A DNA stretch of 6,678 bases from Bacillota bacterium (GCA_023456995.1 JAEWNU010000130.1:1-6678); one strand, 5' to 3'. Counted from the stretch's first letter, positions 1-6,204 are shown. A program made the numbers and translations. Notes: generated by a model from the sequence alone, not told the origin.

Positions 1-42
1 TTGATTATGACTTTGATATGCAAAAGATTTTTGCTCTGACGG

Positions 43-384
43 CTATATTAACATAACAGGAGCATTTCCAGCCAGCAGCTCGGTGAGGTGCTCGCCCATG
101 CCTTTGACTTCATAGCCCAGGTCGGTCAGCTGACGGGCAACGCCGTAACGCACTGCACACGCCATACAGACGAGAATGGGTACGCCAAGGCTTTGCAAAA
201 TTTCGAGTTCACTTTGCACATCCTTACTTTCGGCGGCAACCTGAACCGAAGGCCCCCACAAAATAAGCTCCACATGCTTCCACCAGCCGTTTATGAGACT
301 GTCGCGTGCATACAGCAGCGCCATATCGATTGCCGCACGCTTATCAACGCTGATCCAGACAATTGCAAGTTTTTTCTCATTCAT
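43..384 (-). CDS. DsrE-family small protein
   Basis: A 113-residue soluble protein recognised as DsrE/DsrF-like (alpha/beta fold related to sulfur-relay subunits) from its overall pattern. An N-terminal beta strand (KLAIVWIS, residues 5-12) is followed by a helix, a second strand (VELILWGPS, 38-46), the segment LGVPILVCMACAVRYGV (66-82) and a C-terminal part with LGYEVKGMGEHLTELL (89-104). C73 and C76 lie at the position where family members often carry a cysteine. No signal peptide or membrane segment is seen. The ATG at 384 is chosen because GAGG at 397-394 lies 9 bases upstream; the TTG at 399 and ATG at 393 overlap or abut that site. A terminator separates it from the M20 gene upstream, so it appears to be transcribed alone. 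Many genomic DsrE proteins have no known substrate, and a sulfur-transfer role here is only inferred. The family call is fairly sure, the function unknown. Confidence 0.85.
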   Translation of the reverse strand: MNEKKLAIVWISVDKRAAIDMALLYARDSLINGWWKHVELILWGPSVQVAAESKDVQSELEILQSLGVPILVCMACAVRYGVARQLTDLGYEVKGMGEHLTELLAGNAPVMLI

Positions 385-393
385 TGAAATCAT

Positions 394-397
394 CCTC
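394..397 (-). promoter_or_regulatory. Ribosome binding site of the DsrE-family gene
   Basis: On the minus strand this reads GAGG, 9 bases before the ATG at 384. It decides the start: the in-frame ATG at 391-393 directly abuts it and is too close to be used, and the TTG at 397-399 overlaps it. Confidence 0.6.
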
Positions 398-420
398 AAA
401 AATTGTGATGCGTCAATTAC

Positions 421-450
421 ATTATAGCCTCAGATGACAATGTGTGTTAC
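421..450 (-). promoter_or_regulatory. Putative promoter of the DsrE-family gene
   Basis: The minus strand has a perfect TATAAT -10 box at 426-421. The best -35 candidate is GTAACA at 450-445, 18 bases upstream and only a partial match. Transcription would start near 414, giving a leader of about 30 bases. The -10 is convincing, the -35 weak. Confidence 0.5.
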
Positions 451-546
451 GATCAAGACGGTGCTTAGCAGATGGGATTTAACATCAGCGCCACCTTTTT
501 GGAGTAAAAAAGAACTTTTGTATGATAAAACAACTAGTTTATGACA

Positions 547-602
547 AAATAAATAAACGGGGCTGCGGCAAACGCACAAAATGCATTTTGCTACAGCCCC
601 GT
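547..602 (-). terminator. Rho-independent terminator of the M20 amidohydrolase gene
   Basis: The arms 557-565 and 594-602 (ACGGGGCTG / CAGCCCCGT) pair perfectly over 9 bp. Pairing resumes inside at 568-572 with 587-591 after a short internal mismatch. Read on the minus strand, the hairpin begins 11 bases after the amidohydrolase stop codon and is followed by the T-rich run TATTTATTTT (556-547). It separates this gene from the DsrE gene downstream. Confidence 0.85.
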
Positions 603-613
603 GTAAGAACTAA

Positions 614-1792
614 CTATTTTGACAAAAAGGTCAGTGCAGATCGAACGGCAATCTCAATGCCGATCGGAATTGCGTTCTCATCTGGTGAAAAACCACCGTT
701 ATGAATGGGATAAAACGGCTGGCCAGGGGTCTGGACGCCCAGCCAGAAAAAGGCACTCGGAACTTTTTCACAGTAGAAAGAGAAGTCCTCGCCGCCTAGC
801 GCCGACATTTCTGGAATATGCGCGCCGTCACCGACAACCTCTTTCATGATACCATGTACCAACGTAAACATCTCAGGATTGTTGACAGTAGGGGAATAAC
901 CCTTGAAATACTCCACGTCACAACTGCCGCCCATCGATTCTGCGACACCTTTGGCAATCTGCTCGATGCGTTCGGGCATCTTGTTTCTGACCTCAGGGTT
1001 TAAGTTGCGGCAGGTGCCTTCAAGCTTAACCTGATTTGCAATGACGTTATAGCGGTCGCCTCCGTGGATAGTACCAATTGATACGACGGCAGCATCACGC
1101 GGGCTGACCTTTCTGGAGACAATAGTCTGAAGCGCGGTGATAACCTGTGCCGCGATGACAACGGCGTCTATGCCGTCCTCAGGGGCAGAGCCATGGCTAC
1201 TTTTGCCGTGAACGGTAATATGAAAGCGGTCGGAGGAGGCCATCATGGCACCATTGCGTATAGCGGCGGTTCCAACAGGGTATTGCGGCCAGACATGCTG
1301 ACCAATCATGGCATCTACATGCGGATTTTCGAGTACGCCGTCACGGATCATGGGAGCTGCACCGCAGTTGAGCACGTCCTCTTCGGCAGGTTGGAATATG
1401 AGCTTAACACAGCCGGCAAATTCGTCCTTAAGCGAGAGCAGCACATGTGCCGCACCGAGCAGCATGGCGGTGTGCATATCGTGACCGCAGGAATGTGAAA
1501 CGCCAGCGTTTTGCGAGGCAAAGGGAAGACCGGTTGTCTCTTGTATAGGCAACGCATCAAAATCGGCGCGCAGGCCGACGCATTTGCCGGGCTTGGCGCC
1601 GTTAATAATGGCTGTAACACCGTTGCCACCGACCCCTGTGGTGGGTTCAAGCCCCATTTTGCGCAGGGTTTCTGCGATAAAAGTAGCGGTTTTAACTTCT
1701 TCGTGGCTCAGTTCCGGGTTCTGATGGATATGGCGACGATATGTTATGATTTGCTCAAGATAAGAATTGATAATTGCTTTGATATCCTTCAT
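614..1792 (-). CDS. M20-family amidohydrolase (hippurate hydrolase / N-acyl-amino-acid deacylase type)
   Basis: A 392-residue cytoplasmic metallopeptidase of family M20, subfamily D, full length for a family that is usually about 390 residues. It probably removes an acyl group from an N-acylated amino acid; the substrate cannot be read from sequence. Visible motifs are RRHIHQNPELSHEE (19-32), LRADFDALPIQE (74-85), the metal-binding SHSCGHDMH (99-107; C102, H104), QPAEED (134-139; E137/E138), GQHVWP (164-169; H166) and GGEDFSFY near the C-terminus, followed by PIHNGGFSPDE with H364. All expected metal ligands and the catalytic glutamate are present. The dimerisation domain is inserted at about residues 185-300. 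No signal peptide is seen. The ATG at 1792 is preceded by AAAGGGG about 10 bases upstream. The gene has its own strong promoter and terminator, so it is probably monocistronic. Alternatives within the family are N-acetyldiaminopimelate deacetylase or an auxin-conjugate-hydrolase-like enzyme. Confidence 0.93.
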   Translation of the reverse strand: MKDIKAIINSYLEQIITYRRHIHQNPELSHEEVKTATFIAETLRKMGLEPTTGVGGNGVTAIINGAKPGKCVGLRADFDALPIQETTGLPFASQNAGVSHSCGHDMHTAMLLGAAHVLLSLKDEFAGCVKLIFQPAEEDVLNCGAAPMIRDGVLENPHVDAMIGQHVWPQYPVGTAAIRNGAMMASSDRFHITVHGKSSHGSAPEDGIDAVVIAAQVITALQTIVSRKVSPRDAAVVSIGTIHGGDRYNVIANQVKLEGTCRNLNPEVRNKMPERIEQIAKGVAESMGGSCDVEYFKGYSPTVNNPEMFTLVHGIMKEVVGDGAHIPEMSALGGEDFSFYCEKVPSAFFWLGVQTPGQPFYPIHNGGFSPDENAIPIGIEIAVRSALTFLSK

Positions 1793-1819
1793 AAATGCAA
1801 TACCCCTTTCGTTACCTAC

Positions 1820-1848
1820 ATTGTACGGGATATTTTTCTACAGGTCAA
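1820..1848 (-). promoter_or_regulatory. Sigma-A-type promoter of the M20 amidohydrolase gene
   Basis: Read on the minus strand: TTGACC at 1848-1843 (5 of 6 matches to the -35 consensus), a 17-base spacer, then TACAAT at 1825-1820 (5 of 6 matches to the -10). Transcription would start near 1813, giving a leader of about 20 bases that contains the AAAGGGG ribosome binding site. It is the best-matching promoter in the window. Confidence 0.8.
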
Positions 1849-2044
1849 TTCCAAAAAGCGAGCAGATGCGCCAAAAAGATATACCGCTATTTGTTTAAAT
1901 TACATTGTTCAATATATCAATTACATCAAGAAGTACAAAAGCAATGCAGCTTTTCCGTCACTGTTTCGGTCAAGATGAACCGAACAGGTTGAAAAAGTTC
2001 CTGAAATTCCAGCGCTTTTTTATAATGCATCAAGCTTATTTTCG

Positions 2045-2053
2045 TGGTACAAT
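2045..2053 (+). promoter_or_regulatory. Putative extended -10 promoter of the Na/Pi transporter gene
   Basis: TGGTACAAT fits an extended -10 element (TG, one base, then TACAAT). No good -35 lies 16-18 bases upstream, which is tolerated for extended -10 promoters. The leader would be about 84 bases. A TATAAT at 2021-2026 is an alternative but also lacks a -35. Confidence 0.45.
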
Positions 2054-2143
2054 AAAAAAGAACATGTTTAAACTAAGGTCAGTACATTGTAAAATTAAAA
2101 ATGCAGTGGACAACTCAAAAAAGCTTTAAGAGGAGCAACGTTT

Positions 2144-3928
2144 ATGACCATCCTTAATTTGATTGCCATGGGCGGCGGTGTAGCGCTTTTTTTGTACGGA
2201 ATGAGCGTTATGGGCAATGGACTTGAAAAGATTTCAGGCGGCAAAATGGAAAAGGCGCTTGAAAAGCTCACGGGGAATATCTTGTCCAGCGTGGCGCTTG
2301 GCGCCATTGTCACCGGGGTTTTGCAAAGCTCATCGGCAACCACCGTTATAGTGGTGGGCCTGGTCAACGCCGGAATTATGCAGTTGCGGCAAGCTGTGGG
2401 CGTCATTATGGGTGCCAACATCGGCACAACCATAACCGCACAGTTGATTCGCCTGTCTGATATAGACAGCGGAAGCTTGGCACTTCGTTTTTTTAAACCT
2501 TCCACGCTTGCGCCACTGGCGGCTATGCTGGGCATTGTGTTGTATATGGCTTCAAAAAAAGCCAAGCGCCGTGAGATTGGCCAGATGCTTGTAGGCTTTG
2601 GCATCTTGTTTTCAGGTATGTTTGCGATGGAGGCCGCAGTATCCCCGTTGAAGGATTCTCCGGCATTTATAAATGCACTCACGGCAATGTCTAATCCTGT
2701 TCTTGGCGTGCTGGCAGGCGCGATTGTAACGGCCATTATACAAAGCTCCTCCGCATCGGTCGGTATGCTTCAGGCAATATCCTCCACTGGTGTGCTGCAT
2801 TTTTCTACGGCCTTCCCAATAATTATGGGCCAGAATATCGGTACTTGTATTACGCCAATACTTTCTTCTATCGGCGCTTCTAAAAACGCAAAACGTTCAG
2901 CACTGATCCATTTGTATTTTAACATTATCGGCACCGTCGCTTTCTTGACTGTGGCCTACAGCCTTAAGGCCATATTGGGAGCGCCAGACTTTTGGAATGA
3001 GACGATAGGCCGTACCGGTATTGCAAATTTCCACACATTTTTTAACGTTGTTGTGACGGCGTTGCTTATTCCGTTCGCTCGCCTTCTTGAACGGCTTGCC
3101 TACGCAACCATAAAAGATCATGGCGAGGGTGAAAAGTTTAAGGTGCTCGAACTGCTTGATGAGCGCTTGCTAAAATCGCCGTCCATCGCGTTGCAGCAGT
3201 GCGATCATATGATTTCCAAAATGGCGGAATACGCCCAGCAGAATTATCTGGATGGTGTTGAGCTGCTGGCGAAATTTGATTCCAAAACGGTTGAGCGAAT
3301 TAACGAAAATGAAAACCTGATTGACAAAATGGAGGACAAGCTGGAGCATTATCTGGTCAAACTTTCGGCACAGCAGGTCTCTGATGATGACAATCGCGCT
3401 ATTTCCACTGCGCTGCACATGGTCAAGGATTACGAACGCATCAGCGACTACTGTACCAACCTGATGGAATGCGCCGAGGAAATGCAGTCGAACAGTGTAT
3501 CGTTTTCGCAGCAGGCTCTCGATGAATTAGACGTGTTGATCAGAGCTGTCAACGATATTCTTGAAACGGCTAATCAGGCACAGCTATCGTCTAGCACGAC
3601 CATTGCCAAAAGGATAGAACCGTTGGAAGAAACTATAGATGCCATTGTAGAGCGTTTGAAGGACATGCATGTTGAGCGTCTGAAAAGCGGCGAATGTAAT
3701 ATTCACAGTGGCATTGTCTTCCTTGAAATTCTTACGAACCTAGAACGTATTGCAGATCACTGCTCAAACATCGGCCTGAGTATTATTGGCAACAAGGACG
3801 AGCGTGCACGTTATGAATCCCATGAATATATCAAGCGCGCGCATGAGGCGGGAGATTCGGAATATGTAGCTAATTACCAAAGCTATATGAGCCAATACTA
3901 CAGTGCAATAAAGACAGATTTTAAATAA
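2144..3928 (+). CDS. Na+/phosphate cotransporter-family protein with C-terminal PhoU domain
   Basis: A 594-residue membrane protein of the bacterial NptA/YjbB type (SLC34-related), expected to move inorganic phosphate coupled to sodium. The N-terminal half has two related transport repeats: QSSSATT (61-67) with GANIGTTIT (90-98), and QSSSASV (200-206) with GQNIGTCIT (229-237). The paired QSSS and NIGT motifs are the signature of the Na_Pi_cotrans domain. Hydrophobic segments run from residue 3 to about 320. From about 340 to 555 lies a soluble, helical PhoU-like domain, with an ExxxD metal-site motif in each half (E431/D435 in ERISD; E534/D538 in ERIAD). A strong AGAGGAG (2129-2135) lies 8 bases before the ATG. 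Length and layout match the common fused form in Firmicutes. Phosphate import or export, and regulation by the PhoU part, are inferred. The next gene, a Fur-family regulator, starts 86 bases downstream with no terminator between them. Confidence 0.93.
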   Translation: MTILNLIAMGGGVALFLYGMSVMGNGLEKISGGKMEKALEKLTGNILSSVALGAIVTGVLQSSSATTVIVVGLVNAGIMQLRQAVGVIMGANIGTTITAQLIRLSDIDSGSLALRFFKPSTLAPLAAMLGIVLYMASKKAKRREIGQMLVGFGILFSGMFAMEAAVSPLKDSPAFINALTAMSNPVLGVLAGAIVTAIIQSSSASVGMLQAISSTGVLHFSTAFPIIMGQNIGTCITPILSSIGASKNAKRSALIHLYFNIIGTVAFLTVAYSLKAILGAPDFWNETIGRTGIANFHTFFNVVVTALLIPFARLLERLAYATIKDHGEGEKFKVLELLDERLLKSPSIALQQCDHMISKMAEYAQQNYLDGVELLAKFDSKTVERINENENLIDKMEDKLEHYLVKLSAQQVSDDDNRAISTALHMVKDYERISDYCTNLMECAEEMQSNSVSFSQQALDELDVLIRAVNDILETANQAQLSSSTTIAKRIEPLEETIDAIVERLKDMHVERLKSGECNIHSGIVFLEILTNLERIADHCSNIGLSIIGNKDERARYESHEYIKRAHEAGDSEYVANYQSYMSQYYSAIKTDFK

Positions 3929-3939
3929 TGACGACAGTA

Positions 3940-3982
3940 TAGTATAAATTTCAAATGTGCTTATATGGTATGATTAATACTA
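3940..3982. repeat. Inverted repeat over the regulator promoter (possible operator)
   Basis: TAGTATAAAT (3940-3949) and ATTAATACTA (3973-3982) are inverted copies matching at 9 of 10 positions, with centres 33 bp apart, about three helical turns. The right half overlaps the -10 box of the candidate regulator promoter. The placement would suit repression, for instance autoregulation by the adjacent Fur-family protein, but the sequence is AT-rich and chance remains possible. Confidence 0.35.
3966..3974 (+). promoter_or_regulatory. Putative extended -10 promoter of the Fur-family gene
   Basis: TGGTATGAT is an extended -10 element (TATGAT, 5 of 6 matches, preceded by TGG). The -35 region is not recognisable. 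The leader would be about 34 bases. The regulator could therefore be transcribed alone as well as by read-through from the transporter gene. Confidence 0.45.
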
Positions 3983-4014
3983 CCTGTGGCGGCAATTGAA
4001 AAAAGGGTGATGAC

Positions 4015-4398
4015 ATGAATTATTCAAAACAGCGTGAACTAATAATTGACGTTTTGCGGCACACTGACGAGCACCCTACGGCAGAGACCGTTTACCGCAC
4101 GCTCAAGGGCCAATATCCTCGTCTGAGCCTTGCGACTGTTTATCGCAACCTCAACCAGCTCTACGAGACTGGCATCATCAGGAAACTGCATGTTGCAGAC
4201 TCCCCCGACCGATTTGATGGAAATGTAGAACCTCACTATCATTTATGCTGCAAGTCCTGTAATAAGGTAATTGATATCATGGTGCCCAAAGGGGCATGGC
4301 GAACTTTAATTTCTAATGATGAGAAGCATTCCATAGAGGGGTGTGATGTCATTTTTTATGGCACTTGTAATCGGTGTATCGAAGAGGGGAATTGTTAA
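4015..4398 (+). CDS. Fur-family transcriptional regulator, PerR-like
   Basis: A 127-residue cytoplasmic DNA-binding repressor of the Fur family. The winged helix spans about residues 5-65, with the recognition-helix motif LATVYRNLNQL (39-49). The C-terminal dimerisation and metal domain contains DRFDG, PHYHLCCKSC and VIDIMVP. Compared with my recollection of Bacillus subtilis PerR, the five regulatory metal ligands H37, D85, H91, H93 and D104 correspond to H20, D68, H74, H76 and D87. The structural zinc cysteines are C79/C82 and C118/C121. This favours a PerR-type peroxide sensor over iron-sensing Fur or Zur. The N-terminus is about 17 residues shorter than B. subtilis PerR and starts directly at the SKQR segment, a form I recall as common in Clostridia. 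Extra cysteines occur at 78, 110 and 127. AGGG (4004-4007) lies 7 bases before the ATG. No peroxidase or rubrerythrin gene is adjacent, so the targets are unknown. Confidence 0.92.
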   Translation: MNYSKQRELIIDVLRHTDEHPTAETVYRTLKGQYPRLSLATVYRNLNQLYETGIIRKLHVADSPDRFDGNVEPHYHLCCKSCNKVIDIMVPKGAWRTLISNDEKHSIEGCDVIFYGTCNRCIEEGNC

Positions 4399-4528
4399 GT
4401 AGAAGGTGTCATTCCGTATCTGCACGATGATGAGGGCATCCTTACTGCCGATTAGTTGCGTTGCTCGTTATTCTATTTATTAAATTGGCGTACCTATTTA
4501 TTTTTATTATTTAAACAGATACGCACTG

Positions 4529-4562
4529 AACCGCATGCAAACCGTATTTGCATGCGGTTTTT
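4529..4562 (+). terminator. Rho-independent terminator after the Fur-family gene
   Basis: A perfect 13-bp stem (4529-4541 with 4547-4559, core CCGCATGCAAA) with a 5-base loop is followed by TTTTT through 4562. It lies 130 bases after the regulator stop codon and should end the transporter-regulator transcript. The stem is nearly symmetrical, but the upstream side has no clear run of As, so function in the other direction is less likely. Confidence 0.85.
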
Positions 4563-4568
4563 CATTGT

Positions 4569-4577
4569 TGCTATAAT
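4569..4577 (+). promoter_or_regulatory. Possible upstream promoter of the carboxypeptidase gene
   Basis: TGCTATAAT forms an extended -10 with a perfect TATAAT, just after the terminator. The best -35 candidate, TTGCAT at 4548-4553 with an 18-base spacer, lies inside the terminator stem. It would give a leader of about 110 bases. Confidence 0.35.
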
Positions 4578-4634
4578 TTGTCATGTTTTAGCTACGTATT
4601 TTTGGCGAATTTTCACCCTTCTTTCACATTTTTG

Positions 4635-4643
4635 TGCTATAAT
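4635..4643 (+). promoter_or_regulatory. Putative main promoter of the carboxypeptidase gene
   Basis: A second TGCTATAAT, again an extended -10 with perfect TATAAT, followed by an A-rich start region. No convincing -35 is seen. Transcription would begin near 4650, giving a leader of about 45 bases. Confidence 0.5.
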
Positions 4644-4682
4644 AAAAAAACAATAACATCTGTCTAAGTGGATAGATCATAC

Positions 4683-4690
4683 AGGGGTGA
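4683..4690 (+). promoter_or_regulatory. Ribosome binding site of the carboxypeptidase gene
   Basis: AGGGGTGA lies just before the ATG at 4695; the AGGGG core is 7 bases away. It decides the start: an in-frame GTG at 4668 has no such site and would place charged residues ahead of the signal peptide. Confidence 0.75.
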
Positions 4691-4694
4691 ACCG

Positions 4695-6068
4695 ATGAAA
4701 TTTGTGGCAGGACTGCTGTCGGCTTTATTAACGTCGGCCATGCTGGTGCATTATTGTGCCGCGGCCACACCACCGGACGTCAATTCGGAAACTTATGTGG
4801 TCATGGATGTTAAATCTGGACAGGTGCTTGCGTCTAAAGGTGCACACACTCAGATGTATCCTGCCAGCATAACCAAAATTTTGACCTGTGCGCTGGCGCT
4901 CCAGAATGGCTCACCACAGGATATACATACAATGAGCTATGATGCGACCCATTCAATAGGATATGGAACCACACATATTGCACTGACTGAAGGTGAGCAG
5001 ATTTCGGTAGAAGCGCTGCTGAACGCTACAATGGTTGAATCGGCGAACGATGCAGCGAATGGTCTGGCGGAGTATACGGCGGGCAGCCTAGATTCCTTTG
5101 CCGGCATGATGAACCAGAAAGCTGCCGAGCTCGGGGCAAACGATACACATTTTGTGAATGCACACGGTTTGCATGATAAAAATCATTACACCAGTGCCTA
5201 TGACATGGCGCTGATTACCCGTTGGGCATTAACGGTAGATGGATTTAGGGCGCTGTTCGGTGCAGAAGAATATAAGATTCCTCCAACTAACAAGCAAAAG
5301 CAGCCGCGAACCATTGGGACGCATCATCACATGCTGGTGGAATCAAAATATTACTACGAGGGTACCGAGGGGGGGAAGCTGGGGTGGACGCCGGAGGCCC
5401 AACACACGCTTGTTACACTCGCGAAACGCGGCGATAAGGAGCTGATCTGTGTCGTAATGAAAACTAGGACACAGTATGAAAAGTATGTTGATGCCGCAAA
5501 GCTGCTTGATTATTGTTTTGAAAATTTCTCCACCGCAACTATAACGGTCAATCAATATGAGAAAACACCCATTGCAGTTTATGATGGTGAGGTTCAAACC
5601 GGTGAGGTGGTCATATCATCGCAGGATATTGATATCGTCCGCCCGCCTACAGTGGCTAAAATAGATATTAAATCAGAGCTAGTTGCACCCGAAAGCTATA
5701 AAGTAGGAGAAACAATTGCTCCGCGCATTAAATTTTTTGATCCGGATGGCAACGAGCTGGCTGATGTGGCATTAAAGTGGACACTCAAAGAGAAGCCTGC
5801 TGAAGCTGCTGCGACGACTGCGGCACAGCTTACCAATACTTCCTTGTTGCCTATTAGAATCAAACCCGGTTTCTGGCTTATAGGCACTATTGCCGTGCTG
5901 GTAGCATCTGTTTTGATCCTGTTTGCTATACGTTGGCATAATCTGCGTGTTCGGGAGCAAAGACGCCTGTTAAAAACACGTAAAAAGCAGGAGTGGGAGC
6001 AGCAGCGCCGGGAGGCGCTGGACACCGTGCGCGCGGCCAAGAGTTCCTATGCGCAGCGACGGTCATAG
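4695..6068 (+). CDS. D-alanyl-D-alanine carboxypeptidase (penicillin-binding protein, peptidase S11)
   Basis: A 457-residue low-molecular-weight penicillin-binding protein of the DacA/DacF type, which trims the terminal D-alanine from peptidoglycan pentapeptides outside the membrane. Residues 1-24 form a signal peptide with a likely cut after AAA (22-24). The S11 catalytic domain (about 30-265) holds the SITK box (58-61, nucleophile S58, K61) and the SAN box (116-118). At the KTG position the sequence is KLG (228-230), in EGGKLGWT. A beta-rich segment at about 275-370 resembles the PBP5 C-terminal domain. A single membrane helix follows at about 393-412, then a very basic tail of about 45 residues (413-457). 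A transmembrane anchor replaces the usual amphipathic C-terminal helix. The gene is flanked by terminators and is probably monocistronic. The family is certain; whether it acts in growth or sporulation is not shown. Confidence 0.94.
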   Translation: MKFVAGLLSALLTSAMLVHYCAAATPPDVNSETYVVMDVKSGQVLASKGAHTQMYPASITKILTCALALQNGSPQDIHTMSYDATHSIGYGTTHIALTEGEQISVEALLNATMVESANDAANGLAEYTAGSLDSFAGMMNQKAAELGANDTHFVNAHGLHDKNHYTSAYDMALITRWALTVDGFRALFGAEEYKIPPTNKQKQPRTIGTHHHMLVESKYYYEGTEGGKLGWTPEAQHTLVTLAKRGDKELICVVMKTRTQYEKYVDAAKLLDYCFENFSTATITVNQYEKTPIAVYDGEVQTGEVVISSQDIDIVRPPTVAKIDIKSELVAPESYKVGETIAPRIKFFDPDGNELADVALKWTLKEKPAEAAATTAAQLTNTSLLPIRIKPGFWLIGTIAVLVASVLILFAIRWHNLRVREQRRLLKTRKKQEWEQQRREALDTVRAAKSSYAQRRS

Positions 6069-6092
6069 ATTAAACTGTTCTTAGCGTTTTAG

Positions 6093-6140
6093 ATAAGCTG
6101 AGTCGAAGTCATAAAGACTTCGGCTCAGCTTATTTGATTT
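6093..6140 (+). terminator. Rho-independent terminator of the carboxypeptidase gene
   Basis: An 18-bp stem (6093-6110 with 6116-6133, one G-T wobble) with loop ATAAA lies 24 bases after the stop codon and is followed by TTGATTT. The stem is very stable, but the T tract is interrupted. Confidence 0.85.
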
Positions 6141-6170
6141 TGGAGTAAAATGTAATTGATCTAATTTTTG

Positions 6171-6204
6171 AAAATCAAAAAGCCAACGATAAACGCTGGC
6201 TTTT
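6171..6204 (-). terminator. nadE: Rho-independent terminator of nadE
   Basis: The arms 6178-6188 and 6194-6204 pair over 11 positions around a 5-base loop. On the minus strand the single imperfect position becomes a G-U pair, and the stem is followed by TTTTTGATTTT, so it is best read as the terminator of the minus-strand gene ending at 6277. On the plus strand that position is an A-C mismatch, although TTTT also follows there. Confidence 0.75.

Larger units (their letters stand above)
1793..2143. other. Divergent intergenic region (351 bases)
   Basis: This AT-rich region separates the divergent amidohydrolase and Na/Pi transporter genes. It holds the amidohydrolase promoter (1820-1848), a candidate transporter promoter (2045-2053), an additional unpaired TATAAT at 2021-2026, and a TTACAT direct repeat (1900-1905 and 1921-1926). 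An open frame of 155 codons enters it from within the amidohydrolase gene, but it has no recognisable protein character or ribosome binding site. I see no RNA gene, riboswitch or mobile element here. Confidence 0.7.

Noticed and set aside
20..34. GCAAAA-GAT-TTTTGC palindrome downstream of the DsrE gene as its terminator
   Set aside because: The stem is only 6 bp and AT-rich with a 3-base loop, and no T run follows on the minus strand.
1511..1978. A 155-codon plus-strand open frame reaching from the amidohydrolase gene into the intergenic region
   Set aside because: Most of it is antisense to the amidohydrolase, the rest is AT-rich non-coding DNA containing that gene's promoter, and there is no ribosome binding site or family resemblance.
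2048..2091. TACAAT (2048-2053) and ATTGTA (2086-2091) as an inverted operator pair
   Set aside because: Only 6 bases match, in AT-rich DNA, and one copy is simply the -10 box; chance explains it.
2095..2736. A 213-codon open frame on the minus strand opposite the Na/Pi transporter gene
   Set aside because: It is antisense to a clearly real gene, its translation is a low-complexity Ala/Pro/Ile-rich string typical of a shadow frame, and no known family is recognisable.
4456..4656. A 66-codon plus-strand open frame between the regulator and the carboxypeptidase
   Set aside because: It runs through the perfect terminator hairpin and a candidate promoter, has no ribosome binding site, and its Phe/Leu/Ile-rich translation reflects AT-rich DNA.
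4668..4694. Upstream GTG start for the carboxypeptidase
   Set aside because: It lacks a ribosome binding site, while the ATG at 4695 has AGGGGTGA just upstream and opens directly into a normal signal peptide.
4687..4766. Lipoprotein signal peptide on the carboxypeptidase (cysteine at residue 21)
   Set aside because: The residues before C21 are V-H-Y, which do not fit a lipobox; a signal peptidase I site after AAA fits better.
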